DNA of 64,000 nt from Streptococcus oralis (GTDB lineage Bacteria; Bacillota; Bacilli; Lactobacillales; Streptococcaceae). The position numbers and the translations under genes were made by a program. The notes under the pieces were generated by a model that worked only from the letters and a program-made list of their open reading frames with translations, searched no databases and had not been told where the DNA came from. The stretch spans positions 1 to 64,000 of the forward strand of contig NZ_JAHZPJ010000013.1 in assembly GCF_019929345.1 (NCBI RefSeq), in the 5' to 3' direction. This document shows, in pieces, positions 58,101 to 64,000 of this stretch; positions within the stretch are counted from its first letter, which is position 1, and the number at the start of each line of letters is the position of its first letter.

Positions 58101-58544
58101 TAGTTCCTTAATTACTTTTTCTCCAGATTCTTTATCTTTAAATTCAGCAATATAGACAAGTTTATCTTCTTTTTTCGGATTTTCTGTATCTTTATTTACA
58201 AATGAGTCCGCATCATCTCCTTTGGATTGATTGGAGTCTTCTTTGATACTTGCTCCTTCGTTACTAGTTTTTTTGTCTATCTCAGACTTTCTACTAACAA
58301 CTTCTTTTTCCTCAACAACTGTTGTCTTCTTCTCCTCAGTATCCTTTGAAGTTTCTATAACATTATGAATATCTTCAGATTGTTCATTGTTTTCTGTTTC
58401 TTTATCTGCTACTACTTTTTCTTTATCAGAAATTCTTAAAGCATCTTCAGAACTAGGTGCATCTGCTAAAATTACCTCATTTGGGGCATATGCTGCTAAA
58501 ATAACTGCAGCAGTAGTTAATGACAATACCGTACTTTTTTTCAT
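52113..58544 (-). CDS. prtA: Cell-wall-anchored subtilisin-like serine protease PrtA
   Basis: Surface protease of 2143 residues. Signal peptide 1-28, charged spacer, I9-like propeptide (about 128-195), S8 catalytic domain with Asp236 (NIDTGTD), His303 (HGMHIAG) and Ser694 (SGTSMATP), PA insert (about 455-590), then Fn3-like and other C-terminal domains. The end is LPKTG, a hydrophobic stretch and KKKNKD, a sortase signal. The length and sequence match pneumococcal PrtA closely as I remember it. Ribosome binding site AAGGAATTAT; own strong promoter. Confidence 0.95.
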   Translation of the reverse strand: MKKSTVLSLTTAAVILAAYAPNEVILADAPSSEDALRISDKEKVVADKETENNEQSEDIHNVIETSKDTEEKKTTVVEEKEVVSRKSEIDKKTSNEGASIKEDSNQSKGDDADSFVNKDTENPKKEDKLVYIAEFKDKESGEKVIKELSNLKDTKVLYTYNTIFNGTAIETTPDNLDKIKQIEGVSSVERSQKLQPMLNHARKEIGVEEAIDYLKSINAPFGKNFDGRGMVISNIDTGTDYRHKAMRIDDDAKDSMKFKKEDLKGTDKNYWLSDKIPHAFNYYNGGKITVEKYDDGRDYFDPHGMHIAGILAGNDTEKDIKNFNGIDGIAPNAQIFSYKMYSDAVSGFAGDETMFHAIEDSIKHNVDVVSVSSGFTGTGLVGEKYWEAIRALRKAGIPMVVATGNFATSASSSSWDLVANNNLKMTDTGNVTRTAAHEDAIAVASAKNQTIEFDKVNIGGQSFKYRNIGAFFDKNKILTNEDGSKTPNKLKFVYIGKGQDQDLIGLDLKGKIAVMDRIYTKDLKDAFKRAMDKGARAIMVVNTVNYYNRDNWTDLPAMGYEADEGTKSQVFSISGDDGVKLWNMINPDKKTEVKRNNKEDFKDNLEQYYPIDMESYNSNKPNVGDEKEIDFKFAPDTDKELYKEDIIVPAGSTSWGPRTDLLLKPDVSAPGKNIKSTLNVINGKSTYGYMSGTSMATPIVAASTVLIRPKLKELLERPVLKNLKGDDKIDLTSLTKIALQNTARPMMDATSWKEKSQYFASPRQQGAGLINVANALRNEVVATFKNTDSKGLVNSYGSISLKEIKGDKKYFTIKLHNTSNRPLTFKVSASTVTTDALTDRLKLDETYKDEKSPDGKQIVPEIHPEKVKGANITFEHDTFTIGPNSSFDLNAVINVGEAKNKNKFVESFIHFESVEEMEALNSNGKKINFQPSLSMPLMGFAGNWNHEPILDKWAWEEGSKSKAMEGYDDDGKPKIPGTLNKGIGGEHGIDKFNPAGVIQNRKDKNITSLDQNPELFAFNNEGINAPSSSGSNIAKIYPLDSNGNPQDAQLERGLTPSPLVLRSAEEGVISIVNTNKEGENQRDLKVISREHFIKGILNSKRNDAKGIKSSKLKVWGDLKWDGLIYNPRGREENAPESNDKKDPATKIRGQFEPIAEGQYFYKFKYRLTKDYPWQVSYIPVKIDNTPPKIVSIDFSNPEKIKLITKDTYHKVKEQYKNETLFARDQKEHPEKFDEIANEVWYAGAALVNEDGEVEKNLEVTYAGEGQGRNRKLDKDGNTIYEIKGAGDLRGKIIEVIALDGSSNFTKIHRIKFADHADEKGMISYYLVDPDQDSSKYQKLGEISESKFKNLENRKEDSLKKDTTEVEHHQENEEATEEKSSLTIHKTISTIRDFESKDLKKLIKKKFREVDDFTSETGKRIEEYDYKYDDKGNIIAYDDGSALEYETEKLDEIKSKIYGILNPSKDGHFEILGKISNVSKNAKVYYGNNYKSIEIKTTKYDSHSKTMTFDLYANINDIVDGLAFAGDMRFFVKDDGRIKAETKIRMPEKIKETKSEYPYASSYGNVIELGEGDLSKNKPNNLTDMESGKIYSDSEKQQYLLKDNIILRKGYALKVTTYNPGKTDMLEGNGVYSKEDIAKIQKANPNLRVLSETTIYADSRNVEDGRSTQSVLMSALDGFNIVRYQVFTFKMNDKGEAIDKDGNLVTDPSKLVLFGKDGKEYTGEDKSNIEAIKEDGSTLFIDAKPVNLSMDKNYFNPSKTNKIYVRNPEFYLRGKISDKGGFNWELRVNESVVDNYLIYGDLHIDNTRDFNIKLNVKDGDIMDWGMKDYKANGFPDKVTDMDGNVYLQTGYSDLNAKAVGVHYQFLYDNVKPEVSIDPKGNTSIEYANGKSVVFNINDKRNNGFDGEIQEQHIYVNGKEYKSFNDIKQLTDKTLNIKIVVKDFARNTTVKEFILNKDTGEVSELKPHRVTVTIQNGKEMSSTIVSEEDFMLPVYKGELEKGYQFDGWEISGFEGKKDAGYVLNLSKDTFIKPVFKKIEEKKEEENKPTFDVSKKKEKTQSDSTNDVNSIVSDENDKNFEINKKVYLNEKGNLTNKNTNINSKSTINNPNELPKTGTASGAQTLLAAGIMFIVGAFLGLKKKNKD

Positions 58545-58686
58545 TATAATTCCTTCATTTTTTATTTTAAACCCAATAGATAGAAAACTTTAACTTTGCT
58601 AGCCTTTGTTATAAAAAGTTTTATGACGTATTATCTAGTGGGATAGAGTAGTACATTTATATATAATTGTTAGCTCTCTGAAAAAT
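58545..58686 (-). other. 5' leader of prtA
   Basis: About 135 bases between the -10 box and the ATG with no open frame or clear stem. Its length leaves room for post-transcriptional control, but nothing specific is seen. Confidence 0.4.
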
Positions 58687-58715
58687 AGTATATCAATTAA
58701 AAAAATTTAAGTCAA
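58687..58715 (-). promoter_or_regulatory. Promoter of prtA
   Basis: TTGACT (58715-58710), 17-base spacer, TATACT (58692-58687) with an extended TGA, minus strand. The 180 bases upstream to 58898 are AT-rich with no other feature I recognise. Confidence 0.82.
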
Positions 58716-58898
58716 GAAAAATTAACACGCATTAATTTTTTTTTTAATGTACCTTAAAAAATATAAACCCAAAACTTTCGTAGTTAACTGGGTACAATAT
58801 AAACTCATTCCTACCATCAAAAATAGTAGCAATCAACTGGAATAATTACCAAAATCGCAAAAAGGGGTATGGATAGAATTCATGCCTTAATAAACATG

Positions 58899-58935
58899 CA
58901 AAAACAACCGCAATAATTTTCAACGGTTGTTTGTA
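58899..58935 (-). terminator. Terminator of the ABC-2 exporter operon
   Basis: AAACAACCG and CGGTTGTTT arms with a 13-base loop (about 58902-58932); TTTTTGC follows on the minus strand. Confidence 0.8.
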
Positions 58936-58972
58936 ACATATTTAATTTTTAACTCTCATCCTATTTTATATC

Positions 58973-59758
58973 TTAAGAACCCGCACTTTCGTAGGCATCT
59001 AAGCCCCTGTCCCAGAGTTTCAAAGAAATGACAAAGAAGACAAGAGAAATCACAATTAACCCACCAATGTTAAAGAGCCCGTCTTTGTCCTGCAAGAAAT
59101 AGCTAGCTGGATAGTAGGCTGTAAAGGCGAAAGGTACGATAAAGCTAATCAACCAACGAAGAAGGGAATTGTATATCGAAATTGGGTACTTAGCAAAGTC
59201 ATTAAACATATAAAAAATATAAATCATAGCACCTGACTGCTTAGTCCAAAAAGCGATACTGGCTGTCGCGATTTTCAAGGAAGTATAAATCAAGGTCGCA
59301 AAGGGGATACAGACTAAGAAAAGCAGGAATTTGGGAAGAGTCCAAGCAATGCTTGATACTGTTGTCGCTAGCAAAATACCTCCGACCAAAAGTTCACCCA
59401 AGGCATCAATCTGAAAGGTCTCAACCAGAATGTGAAAAAGAGGATTGATAGGACGCGTCAGGTACTTGTCAAACTCTCCCTTTCTCACCAATCGTTGCCC
59501 CAGTGCCCAGAGATTGTCAAAAAAGAGATGGTCCAATCCCTTGGGAATCAAGGAAAAACCATAGATAAAGGCTATTTCTTGAAAGGTCCAGCCTTCAAGC
59601 GAGGGGATATGTTGAAAGAGTACATTGAGAAACAAGAGGTTCAAACCTTGGGTCAGAAAGACTCCCAAGACACCAACCACAAAATCCACCTTGTATTCCA
59701 TGATTTGCTTGATATATTGTCTGATAAAAATCAGATGCATACGTTGGTATTTTTTCAT
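58973..59758 (-). CDS. ABC-2 type transporter permease (DUF990 family), second subunit
   Basis: Membrane protein of 261 residues with six hydrophobic segments, starting MKKYQRMHLIFIRQYIKQIMEYKVDF. The GEFDKYLTRPINPLF loop (about 92-106) is typical of this permease family. It pairs with the permease just upstream and the ATPase at 60580. Substrate unknown. Confidence 0.85.
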   Translation of the reverse strand: MKKYQRMHLIFIRQYIKQIMEYKVDFVVGVLGVFLTQGLNLLFLNVLFQHIPSLEGWTFQEIAFIYGFSLIPKGLDHLFFDNLWALGQRLVRKGEFDKYLTRPINPLFHILVETFQIDALGELLVGGILLATTVSSIAWTLPKFLLFLVCIPFATLIYTSLKIATASIAFWTKQSGAMIYIFYMFNDFAKYPISIYNSLLRWLISFIVPFAFTAYYPASYFLQDKDGLFNIGGLIVISLVFFVISLKLWDRGLDAYESAGS

Positions 59759-59759
59759 A

Positions 59760-60578
59760 CTAACCTCCCTGAATGGTGATAAAGGACTGGACTCGTTTCC
59801 AAATCAACTGAGACAAGCCCACCATCACTATGAGCCAGAAGAACTGTAGCAAAAGCGCCTGAAGAATCTGACTGGCATCGTATTTTCCAACAACAATCAT
59901 AACGGGAGTATAAATCAAGGATGAAAAAGGCAAGAAGGACAGAATATCTGAAACGATTTTCGGAAAGAAAGCCAAGGGAATCAGACTTCCAGACATAAAG
60001 GATACTAGAGAAGCCTTAAATACTTGAGAACCCCATAGATTTTTAAATACAAAGGCAGAAAAACCAAAACAGATATTAAAGAAAAAATTGATCAGATAGG
60101 CTAGGGTTAAGCTAAAGAGATAAAGGATGGTTAATCCCAGCACTTCTACAATTCCTTGTCCTGATAAGATTTTCATCAAAACAATGACACTTAAAAATGG
60201 CAGGCCAACAGAGATAAAAATCAACCACTTGGAACCAAGCTCGGTGAAAAGATAAGAGGCCGCAAAATGGACTGGTCTTAATAAGCGCATGATAATAGAG
60301 CCATCTTTTACCTCATCACCGATCATAAAGGAGCTATCTGACTCAGTTAATAAATTAGTCACAAAACTCATGATGATGTAGAGGGTGATATCTGCCATAC
60401 TGAAACCCTGAATCAAAGACTCCTGCGAGGAATCAAAGACAGCCTTCCAGAGATAAAATTCCACAAAAGCACCCATGACATCGCCAATCCGATAAAGAAG
60501 AAAGTTGACTCGATAGGTAATCAACTCCTGAATCCCTGCATTGATAAAGGGTTTATAACGTCGCCACAATTTGACCAT
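59760..60578 (-). CDS. ABC-2 type transporter permease (DUF990 family), first subunit
   Basis: Membrane protein of 272 residues with six hydrophobic segments. The loop DGSIIMRLLRPVHF matches the corresponding loop of the second permease, showing they are distant paralogues. Start ATG 60578 (MVKLWRR) with AAAGGAGC upstream; the longer frame to 60620 is not supported. Likely forms a heterodimeric export channel. Confidence 0.85.
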   Translation of the reverse strand: MVKLWRRYKPFINAGIQELITYRVNFLLYRIGDVMGAFVEFYLWKAVFDSSQESLIQGFSMADITLYIIMSFVTNLLTESDSSFMIGDEVKDGSIIMRLLRPVHFAASYLFTELGSKWLIFISVGLPFLSVIVLMKILSGQGIVEVLGLTILYLFSLTLAYLINFFFNICFGFSAFVFKNLWGSQVFKASLVSFMSGSLIPLAFFPKIVSDILSFLPFSSLIYTPVMIVVGKYDASQILQALLLQFFWLIVMVGLSQLIWKRVQSFITIQGG

Positions 60579-60579
60579 C

Positions 60580-61572
60580 TTAGAGCTCCTTTCGGTAGAA
60601 GCGACGGATAATATCCTCAATATCCGTATCCAGCATCTTCAAATCGCGGATTTCAAAATCAGACAGGGTTTGCTTGATAATATCGGCCGACTGGTAGCGG
60701 GAACTATCGTATTGAATGTTGAGGCTATTTCCTTGTCTTTCAATGGTCATATCAGGCAAGCCTTCAAACTGAGAGGCGAGATGACTTTGACCTGGTAGCA
60801 GTTCAAAGGAGAGAGTCTTCATCTTGCCAAAGGTTTCCTTGAGCTGGCTAACCGTTCCATCAAAAATCTCCTGCCCCTTGTCAATCATAAAAATCCGATC
60901 ACAGAGTTGCTCAATATCACTCAGGTCATGAGTGGTCAAGAGAATGGTTGTTTCTTCCTCTTGATTGATCTGGGTGATGGCCCGACGAATGTTATCCTTA
61001 ACCGAAACATCCAGACCAATGGTCGGCTCATCTAAAAAGAGAACCTTGGGATTGTGGAGCAAGGAAGCTGCAATATCCGCCCGCATCCGTTGACCAAGTG
61101 AAAGAGTTCGCACGGGATCTTTGATAAAATCCTTCAAATCCAAGACTTCATTCAAAAAATCCATGCGCTTGTGGAATAGCGAGTCCGGCACATCGTAAAT
61201 CTCTTTCAAAACCGTGTAGGTCTCTTGCAGTGCCAAATCCCACCATAGCTGGGTGCGTTGTCCAAAAACCACTCCAATATCCTTAACATAATCCTGGCGA
61301 TTATCCTGCGGAATCTTGCCATTAATCCGACAAAAACCAGATGTCGGTTTTAAAATCCCTGTCAGCATTTTGATGGTTGTTGACTTCCCAGCACCATTAG
61401 CTCCGATAAAGCCTAGAATCTGGCCTTTTGGTACCTCAAAAGTCAAATCCTTGACTGCTTCAAAGGTCTGCTTTTCAGGATGTGTAAAGGAGCGCAAAGC
61501 CCCCTTTAACCCCGGCTCCTTTACTGTCTTCACAAAATTTTTCTGAAGATGTTCCACTTCTATCATTGCCAT
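60580..61572 (-). CDS. ABC transporter ATP-binding protein (exporter type)
   Basis: ATPase of 330 residues driving the two DUF990 permeases. Walker A GANGAGKST (about 56-64), signature LSLGQRMRAD, Walker B VLFLDEPTIGLD, H-loop TTHDLSD, and a C-terminal regulatory segment. Start ATG 61572 (MAMIEVE), with GGGAG upstream. First gene of the operon. Confidence 0.92.
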   Translation of the reverse strand: MAMIEVEHLQKNFVKTVKEPGLKGALRSFTHPEKQTFEAVKDLTFEVPKGQILGFIGANGAGKSTTIKMLTGILKPTSGFCRINGKIPQDNRQDYVKDIGVVFGQRTQLWWDLALQETYTVLKEIYDVPDSLFHKRMDFLNEVLDLKDFIKDPVRTLSLGQRMRADIAASLLHNPKVLFLDEPTIGLDVSVKDNIRRAITQINQEEETTILLTTHDLSDIEQLCDRIFMIDKGQEIFDGTVSQLKETFGKMKTLSFELLPGQSHLASQFEGLPDMTIERQGNSLNIQYDSSRYQSADIIKQTLSDFEIRDLKMLDTDIEDIIRRFYRKEL

Positions 61573-61687
61573 ATCTATCTCCCTACCGTAAGGAATAGCA
61601 AAATTGTATTTTTGACTACAAATATTCTAAATCCTTACTTTCTAAACTTTCTAATTGTTATTCTTACAGAAGGCTTTATACCAACCT

Positions 61688-61725
61688 ATTATAGTCCAAT
61701 AAAAAAAGAAATGCAAGCGTTTGCC
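61688..61725 (-). promoter_or_regulatory. Promoter of the ABC-2 operon with overlapping palindrome
   Basis: TTGCAT (61716-61711), 17-base spacer, TATAAT (61693-61688) on the minus strand. GCAAGCGTTTGC (61713-61724) is a near-perfect palindrome over the -35, of cre/LacI operator shape. Confidence 0.6.
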
Positions 61726-61807
61726 TGAAGTTTATGAAATTGAAAATTTCTCTCTTATAATAATCGTTTTAATCAAAAATTCTGGTTTGATAATTTCCCT
61801 AGAACAC

Positions 61808-61834
61808 CAAAAAACCTGCCCTTAGGGGCAGGTC
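61808..61834 (-). terminator. Terminator of the small-protein cassette
   Basis: ACCTGCCC and GGGCAGGT arms around the TTAG loop (about 61814-61833); T-run on the minus strand. The bases 61726-61807 hold nothing else I recognise. Confidence 0.85.
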
Positions 61835-61891
61835 AGTTGATTAAATTAATTAAAAATATATCTAATGCAGTAAATCAAAACTCACAAAAAT

Positions 61892-62098
61892 CTAAAAACC
61901 TAAACGTTCTTGATCCCAATTTCCATACTCATCGTATCCAAATCCATCAGGATCCATTGCATCAATCCCACACTGTTCTAAAAAACGAAAGCAGTCTTTG
62001 CAATAGTATACTCCATCAATATGATCACTACCATCCCAATTAAGCTCTCTCTTAGTGAACTCTCCACCACATTCTTCACATGTATATAATTTTGACAT
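61892..62098 (-). CDS. 68-residue zinc-ribbon protein, unknown function
   Basis: Unrecognised small acidic protein. Two CxxC pairs (CEEC near residue 6 and CKDC near residue 34, with another Cys following) suggest a zinc ribbon. The C-terminus is Asp/Gly-rich (MDPDGFGYDEYGNWD). Start ATG 62098 (MSKLYT) with GAGAGG upstream; a longer frame to 62137 is not supported. Third of a minus-strand trio with the genes at 62157 and 62588. Confidence 0.65.
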   Translation of the reverse strand: MSKLYTCEECGGEFTKRELNWDGSDHIDGVYYCKDCFRFLEQCGIDAMDPDGFGYDEYGNWDQERLGF

Positions 62099-62156
62099 AA
62101 AATTACCTCTCTTTGTCCTTTTTAAATTATATTTCAATCAAATATAGAGTGTGAAA

Positions 62157-62561
62157 CTACAAGTTATTCTCTTTACGGAATTCCTCTTTTTCTAGTTCTG
62201 TTCCTCCTCTTACAAAAGTATTTTCGCCTAGATGATATAAATGTACACAAGGAGATTTTCTTTCATCAGGATAAAAATGATTAATAGCTTGTTCTTCTTG
62301 TAGCAGTTCAGAAAAGGTTGAATCATCTAGTGATCTGTCTTGCTCTGTATCTTCCAATTCATTAATCCGTCTTTGATTAAGGCTATTCTTGTTAGTTATC
62401 AAACTTAAAATAATTAATATAAATTCAGGATTGTTTACAACAAAATTTAGACATTCCCTCCCACCTTTTGACATACTTTTGCCAACAGATTTTGATACTT
62501 TCATGGTAATGTTTAATGCACTATTTGCTTGATCTTTGATTCTTCGCGTATTAATTTTCAT
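62157..62561 (-). CDS. 134-residue protein with one membrane span, unknown
   Basis: No family recognised. Basic N-terminus (MKINTRRIKDQ), a Ser/Lys-rich helix (NITMKVSKSVGKSMSKGG), one hydrophobic segment (about residues 41-57, VNNPEFILIILSLITNK), then a charged cytoplasmic or extracellular tail with HFYPDERKSPCVHLYHLGE. Very AT-rich codon use. Ribosome binding site weak (GGGA). Middle gene of the trio. Confidence 0.55.
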   Translation of the reverse strand: MKINTRRIKDQANSALNITMKVSKSVGKSMSKGGRECLNFVVNNPEFILIILSLITNKNSLNQRRINELEDTEQDRSLDDSTFSELLQEEQAINHFYPDERKSPCVHLYHLGENTFVRGGTELEKEEFRKENNL

Positions 62562-62587
62562 TTCTTTCCCACTTTTTTATTTCAATT

Positions 62588-62827
62588 TTATCTGATTTTT
62601 ATTGAATTAACTACAATATAGGAGTTAATCAGTCCAATTTTGTATTTTTTGTTTAGTATTTTTGCACATTCTAAAACACTTAAGTCACCAGATTTTAAAA
62701 AATCTAGTTCTGGTCCTTTATTGTTTATCAAAAAGTCCGTAAACTTTTTAGTAATTATGTTCTTTCTAATCAATAGAAAGAAACACAAAGAAATTAACAA
62801 TAAGATAAACACCAATTGAATATCCAT
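62588..62827 (-). CDS. 79-residue membrane-anchored small protein, unknown
   Basis: N-terminal membrane helix (LVFILLLISLCFFLLI, about residues 5-20) then a basic 58-residue domain (KNIITKKFTDFL...CAKILNKKYKIGLINSYIVV). No family recognised. Ribosome binding site AGGAG, 7 bases before the ATG. First gene of the trio, with its own extended -10 promoter. Confidence 0.6.
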   Translation of the reverse strand: MDIQLVFILLLISLCFFLLIRKNIITKKFTDFLINNKGPELDFLKSGDLSVLECAKILNKKYKIGLINSYIVVNSIKIR

Positions 62828-62913
62828 AAAAACACTCCTCTTAACTTTTTATAAATGGTTTTCCTATAATTATCTGAATTAGATTCTACTTCTCCTCTTA
62901 TTGAGTTAATAAT

Positions 62914-62942
62914 AACATAGCACAATATTTTTTATTTGTCAA
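62914..62942 (-). promoter_or_regulatory. Promoter of the small-protein trio
   Basis: TTGACA (62942-62937), 17-base spacer, TATGTT (62919-62914) with an extended TGC, minus strand. It is back-to-back with the HTH gene promoter. Confidence 0.75.
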
Positions 62943-62999
62943 TTATTTTATTATATTATAAATTTTTGTCATATAAAAAATTTTTTACCTAGACAACAA

Positions 63000-63028
63000 T
63001 TTAAATATTTTATTTTTTTTGTTATAAT
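63000..63028 (+). promoter_or_regulatory. Promoter of the HTH gene
   Basis: TTTAAA (63000-63005), 17-base spacer, TATAAT (63023-63028) with an extended TGT. Confidence 0.65.
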
Positions 63029-63056
63029 AGAAGTAGAAAATTATAGGTAAAAAGAT

Positions 63057-63518
63057 ATGTTAAAAGAAAAATATCCATCAACAGAAGATACAAGAGCAAT
63101 TCTACAAAATAACTTAAGAGCTATTCGAGAGATTTTGAATTGGACAAGTTCAGATCTCAGCATTCTTATAGGAGTTACTAAACAAACCATCCGTAATCTT
63201 GAAACTCAAAAAAGTAGATTAACAAAACTCCACTATATTGCATTACGTACCGTAATAGATTTTGAAATTGAAAATTTAAAAACGACAGATCCAGACAGAG
63301 CTGATAGAGCAGAGTTGTTGCTAAATTTTTTTGATGAATCAGAAAAATATGCAGTATCTGAGAAAAGATCTATAGATTTAGAACAAATTAGTGAAGCATC
63401 TTCATTAATTGCAACTACTTCTACTGTTAAAAATGCTTCTAGAATCATTGCTTCGCTTGCACCAATTATTGGGGCAACAGTCGTTGCAGCCTTAAAGAAC
63501 TCAAAAGATAAGAAATAA
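63057..63518 (+). CDS. HTH (XRE-like) protein with hydrophobic C-terminal tail
   Basis: Protein of 153 residues. An XRE-type helix-turn-helix is visible (NWTSSDLSILIGVTKQTIRNLE, about residues 28-49), followed by a helical middle and a C-terminal hydrophobic segment (ASRIIASLAPIIGATVVAAL, about 127-146) that could insert in the membrane. Divergent from the small-protein trio, which it probably controls. Weak ribosome binding site. No family beyond XRE. Confidence 0.7.
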   Translation: MLKEKYPSTEDTRAILQNNLRAIREILNWTSSDLSILIGVTKQTIRNLETQKSRLTKLHYIALRTVIDFEIENLKTTDPDRADRAELLLNFFDESEKYAVSEKRSIDLEQISEASSLIATTSTVKNASRIIASLAPIIGATVVAALKNSKDKK

Positions 63519-63541
63519 TATTTATTTCGTAAAAATAAAAT

Positions 63542-63592
63542 AATAAGCAAAAGACGAACAATCATCTAATCGTTTTTGCTTATTTTTATTTG
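63542..63592 (+). terminator. Terminator after the HTH gene
   Basis: AATAAGCAAAAGACGA and TCGTTTTTGCTTATT arms pair over about 14 bases and end in a T-run. A second short stem ACGACAA/TTGTCGT follows at 63594-63611. Confidence 0.8.
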
Positions 63593-63615
63593 TACGACAA
63601 TAACTTGTCGTTTAA

Positions 63616-63650
63616 GCAAAAAACCCACCCAATGGGCAGGTTTCTGATTT
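63616..63650 (-). terminator. Terminator of fba
   Basis: AACCTGCCCATTGGGTGGGTT-type stem on the minus strand (about 63625-63645) followed by TTTTTT, 17 bases past the fba stop. Confidence 0.82.
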
Positions 63651-63666
63651 GTATTGTTCAGCTAGA

Positions 63667-64000
63667 TTAAGCTTTACCTTCTGAACCGAATACGTCGATA
63701 CGTTCTTCAACTGATGCTTGGATAGCTTTTACACCGTCAGCCAAGAATTTACGTGGGTCGAAGAGTTTCTTCTTGTCGTATTCTGCTTCGTTTGCTTCGT
63801 AGTCACGAGCAAATTTACGAGTTGCGTTAGCGAATGCGATTTGGCATTCAGTGTTAACGTTAACTTTCGCAACACCAAGTTTGATAGCTGCTTGGATTTG
63901 GTCATCAGGAATACCTGATCCACCGTGCAATACGATTGGGAATCCTGGTACAGCTTCAGTCAATTTTTGCAAGTGGTCAAGGTGAAGACCTTTCCAGTTT
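63667..64000 (-). CDS. fba: Fructose-bisphosphate aldolase class II (3' part, truncated by window edge)
   Basis: Zinc aldolase splitting fructose-1,6-bisphosphate in glycolysis. Only the C-terminal 110 codons are inside the window; the coding frame runs through base 64000. VLHGGSGIPDDQI, KVNVNTECQIAF and DPRKFLADGVKAI are class II Fba blocks. Highly regular codon use fits a highly expressed gene. Confidence 0.95.
   Translation of the reverse strand, partial: NWKGLHLDHLQKLTEAVPGFPIVLHGGSGIPDDQIQAAIKLGVAKVNVNTECQIAFANATRKFARDYEANEAEYDKKKLFDPRKFLADGVKAIQASVEERIDVFGSEGKA

Noticed and set aside
52113..58544. prtA as a recent pseudogene because of its AT-rich sequence
   Set aside because: The frame is intact over 2143 codons with all catalytic and sorting signals.
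1..64000. Prophage, complete insertion sequence or CRISPR array
   Set aside because: No integrase, transposase, capsid or cas-type protein was found, and no regular repeat-spacer pattern was seen.

Overview
The window reads as chromosome of a mitis-group Streptococcus (S. mitis / S. oralis / S. pneumoniae relatives). The reasons are the low-GC composition, pneumococcal-type gene blocks (murB-potABCD, the second pst operon with phoU, hprK-lgt, ypmB-aspB-asnS, pyrFE, murD-murG-divIB, a PrtA-type LPXTG protease) and a choline-binding-repeat cell-wall amidase, which implies choline-decorated teichoic acids. Species cannot be settled from sequence alone. Several neighbour relations (prtA, a small-protein cassette and fba side by side) differ from the pneumococcal order I remember.

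Layout. 1-5.0 kb: murB-potA-potB-potC-potD operon (cell-wall precursor plus spermidine/putrescine import), minus strand. 5-13.4 kb: regulators and metabolism: AraC regulator and divergent MFS permease; HAD phosphatase (cof) plus LacI regulator with a visible LacI-type operator; YhfC-type membrane protein and acetolactate decarboxylase, divergent from a MocR regulator; an orphan amino-acid binding lipoprotein. 13.4-21.3 kb: pstS-pstC-pstA-pstB-pstB-phoU phosphate operon, preceded by spx-yktA-IMPase-rsmF. 21.5-24.8 kb: hemW, acyl-ACP thioesterase, HAD phosphatase and a membrane protein. 24.8-27.4 kb: hprK-lgt-DUF948-ytxH. 27.5-29.8 kb: an accessory patch with two uncharacterised proteins and a methyltransferase broken by one in-frame stop, around rpsU. 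29.9-33.1 kb: nagB with NagR-like operator, queA, and rpsF-ssb-rpsR. 33.2-37.9 kb: ypmB-aspB-VOC-asnS, divergent from marR and an FMN reductase. 38-45.4 kb: pyrFE with a PyrR attenuator leader, murD-murG-divIB, and typA-DUF3165. 45.5-50 kb: rsuA, a small membrane protein, yqgQ-rhodanese, divergent LysR regulator (CpsY/MtaR type), and a choline-binding amidase. 50-58.7 kb: two envelope-type proteins, tRNA-Thr(CGU), and the 2143-residue serine protease prtA. 59-61.6 kb: a three-gene ABC-2 exporter. 61.9-63.5 kb: a very AT-rich cassette of three small unknown proteins divergent from an HTH protein with a hydrophobic tail. The window ends inside fba.

The least explained items are: (1) six genes between 24.8 and 47.3 kb whose start codon lies 6-8 bases after an extended -10 box and which lack a ribosome binding site, so they look leaderless; (2) the AT-rich small-protein cassette; (3) a 31-base duplication of a tRNA 3' end plus terminator flanking one gene; (4) an Arg in place of the H-loop His in one of two PstB ATPases; (5) an intercistronic structured segment between murB and potA. 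All functional calls are from reading the sequence and from memory of protein families; no database search was run.
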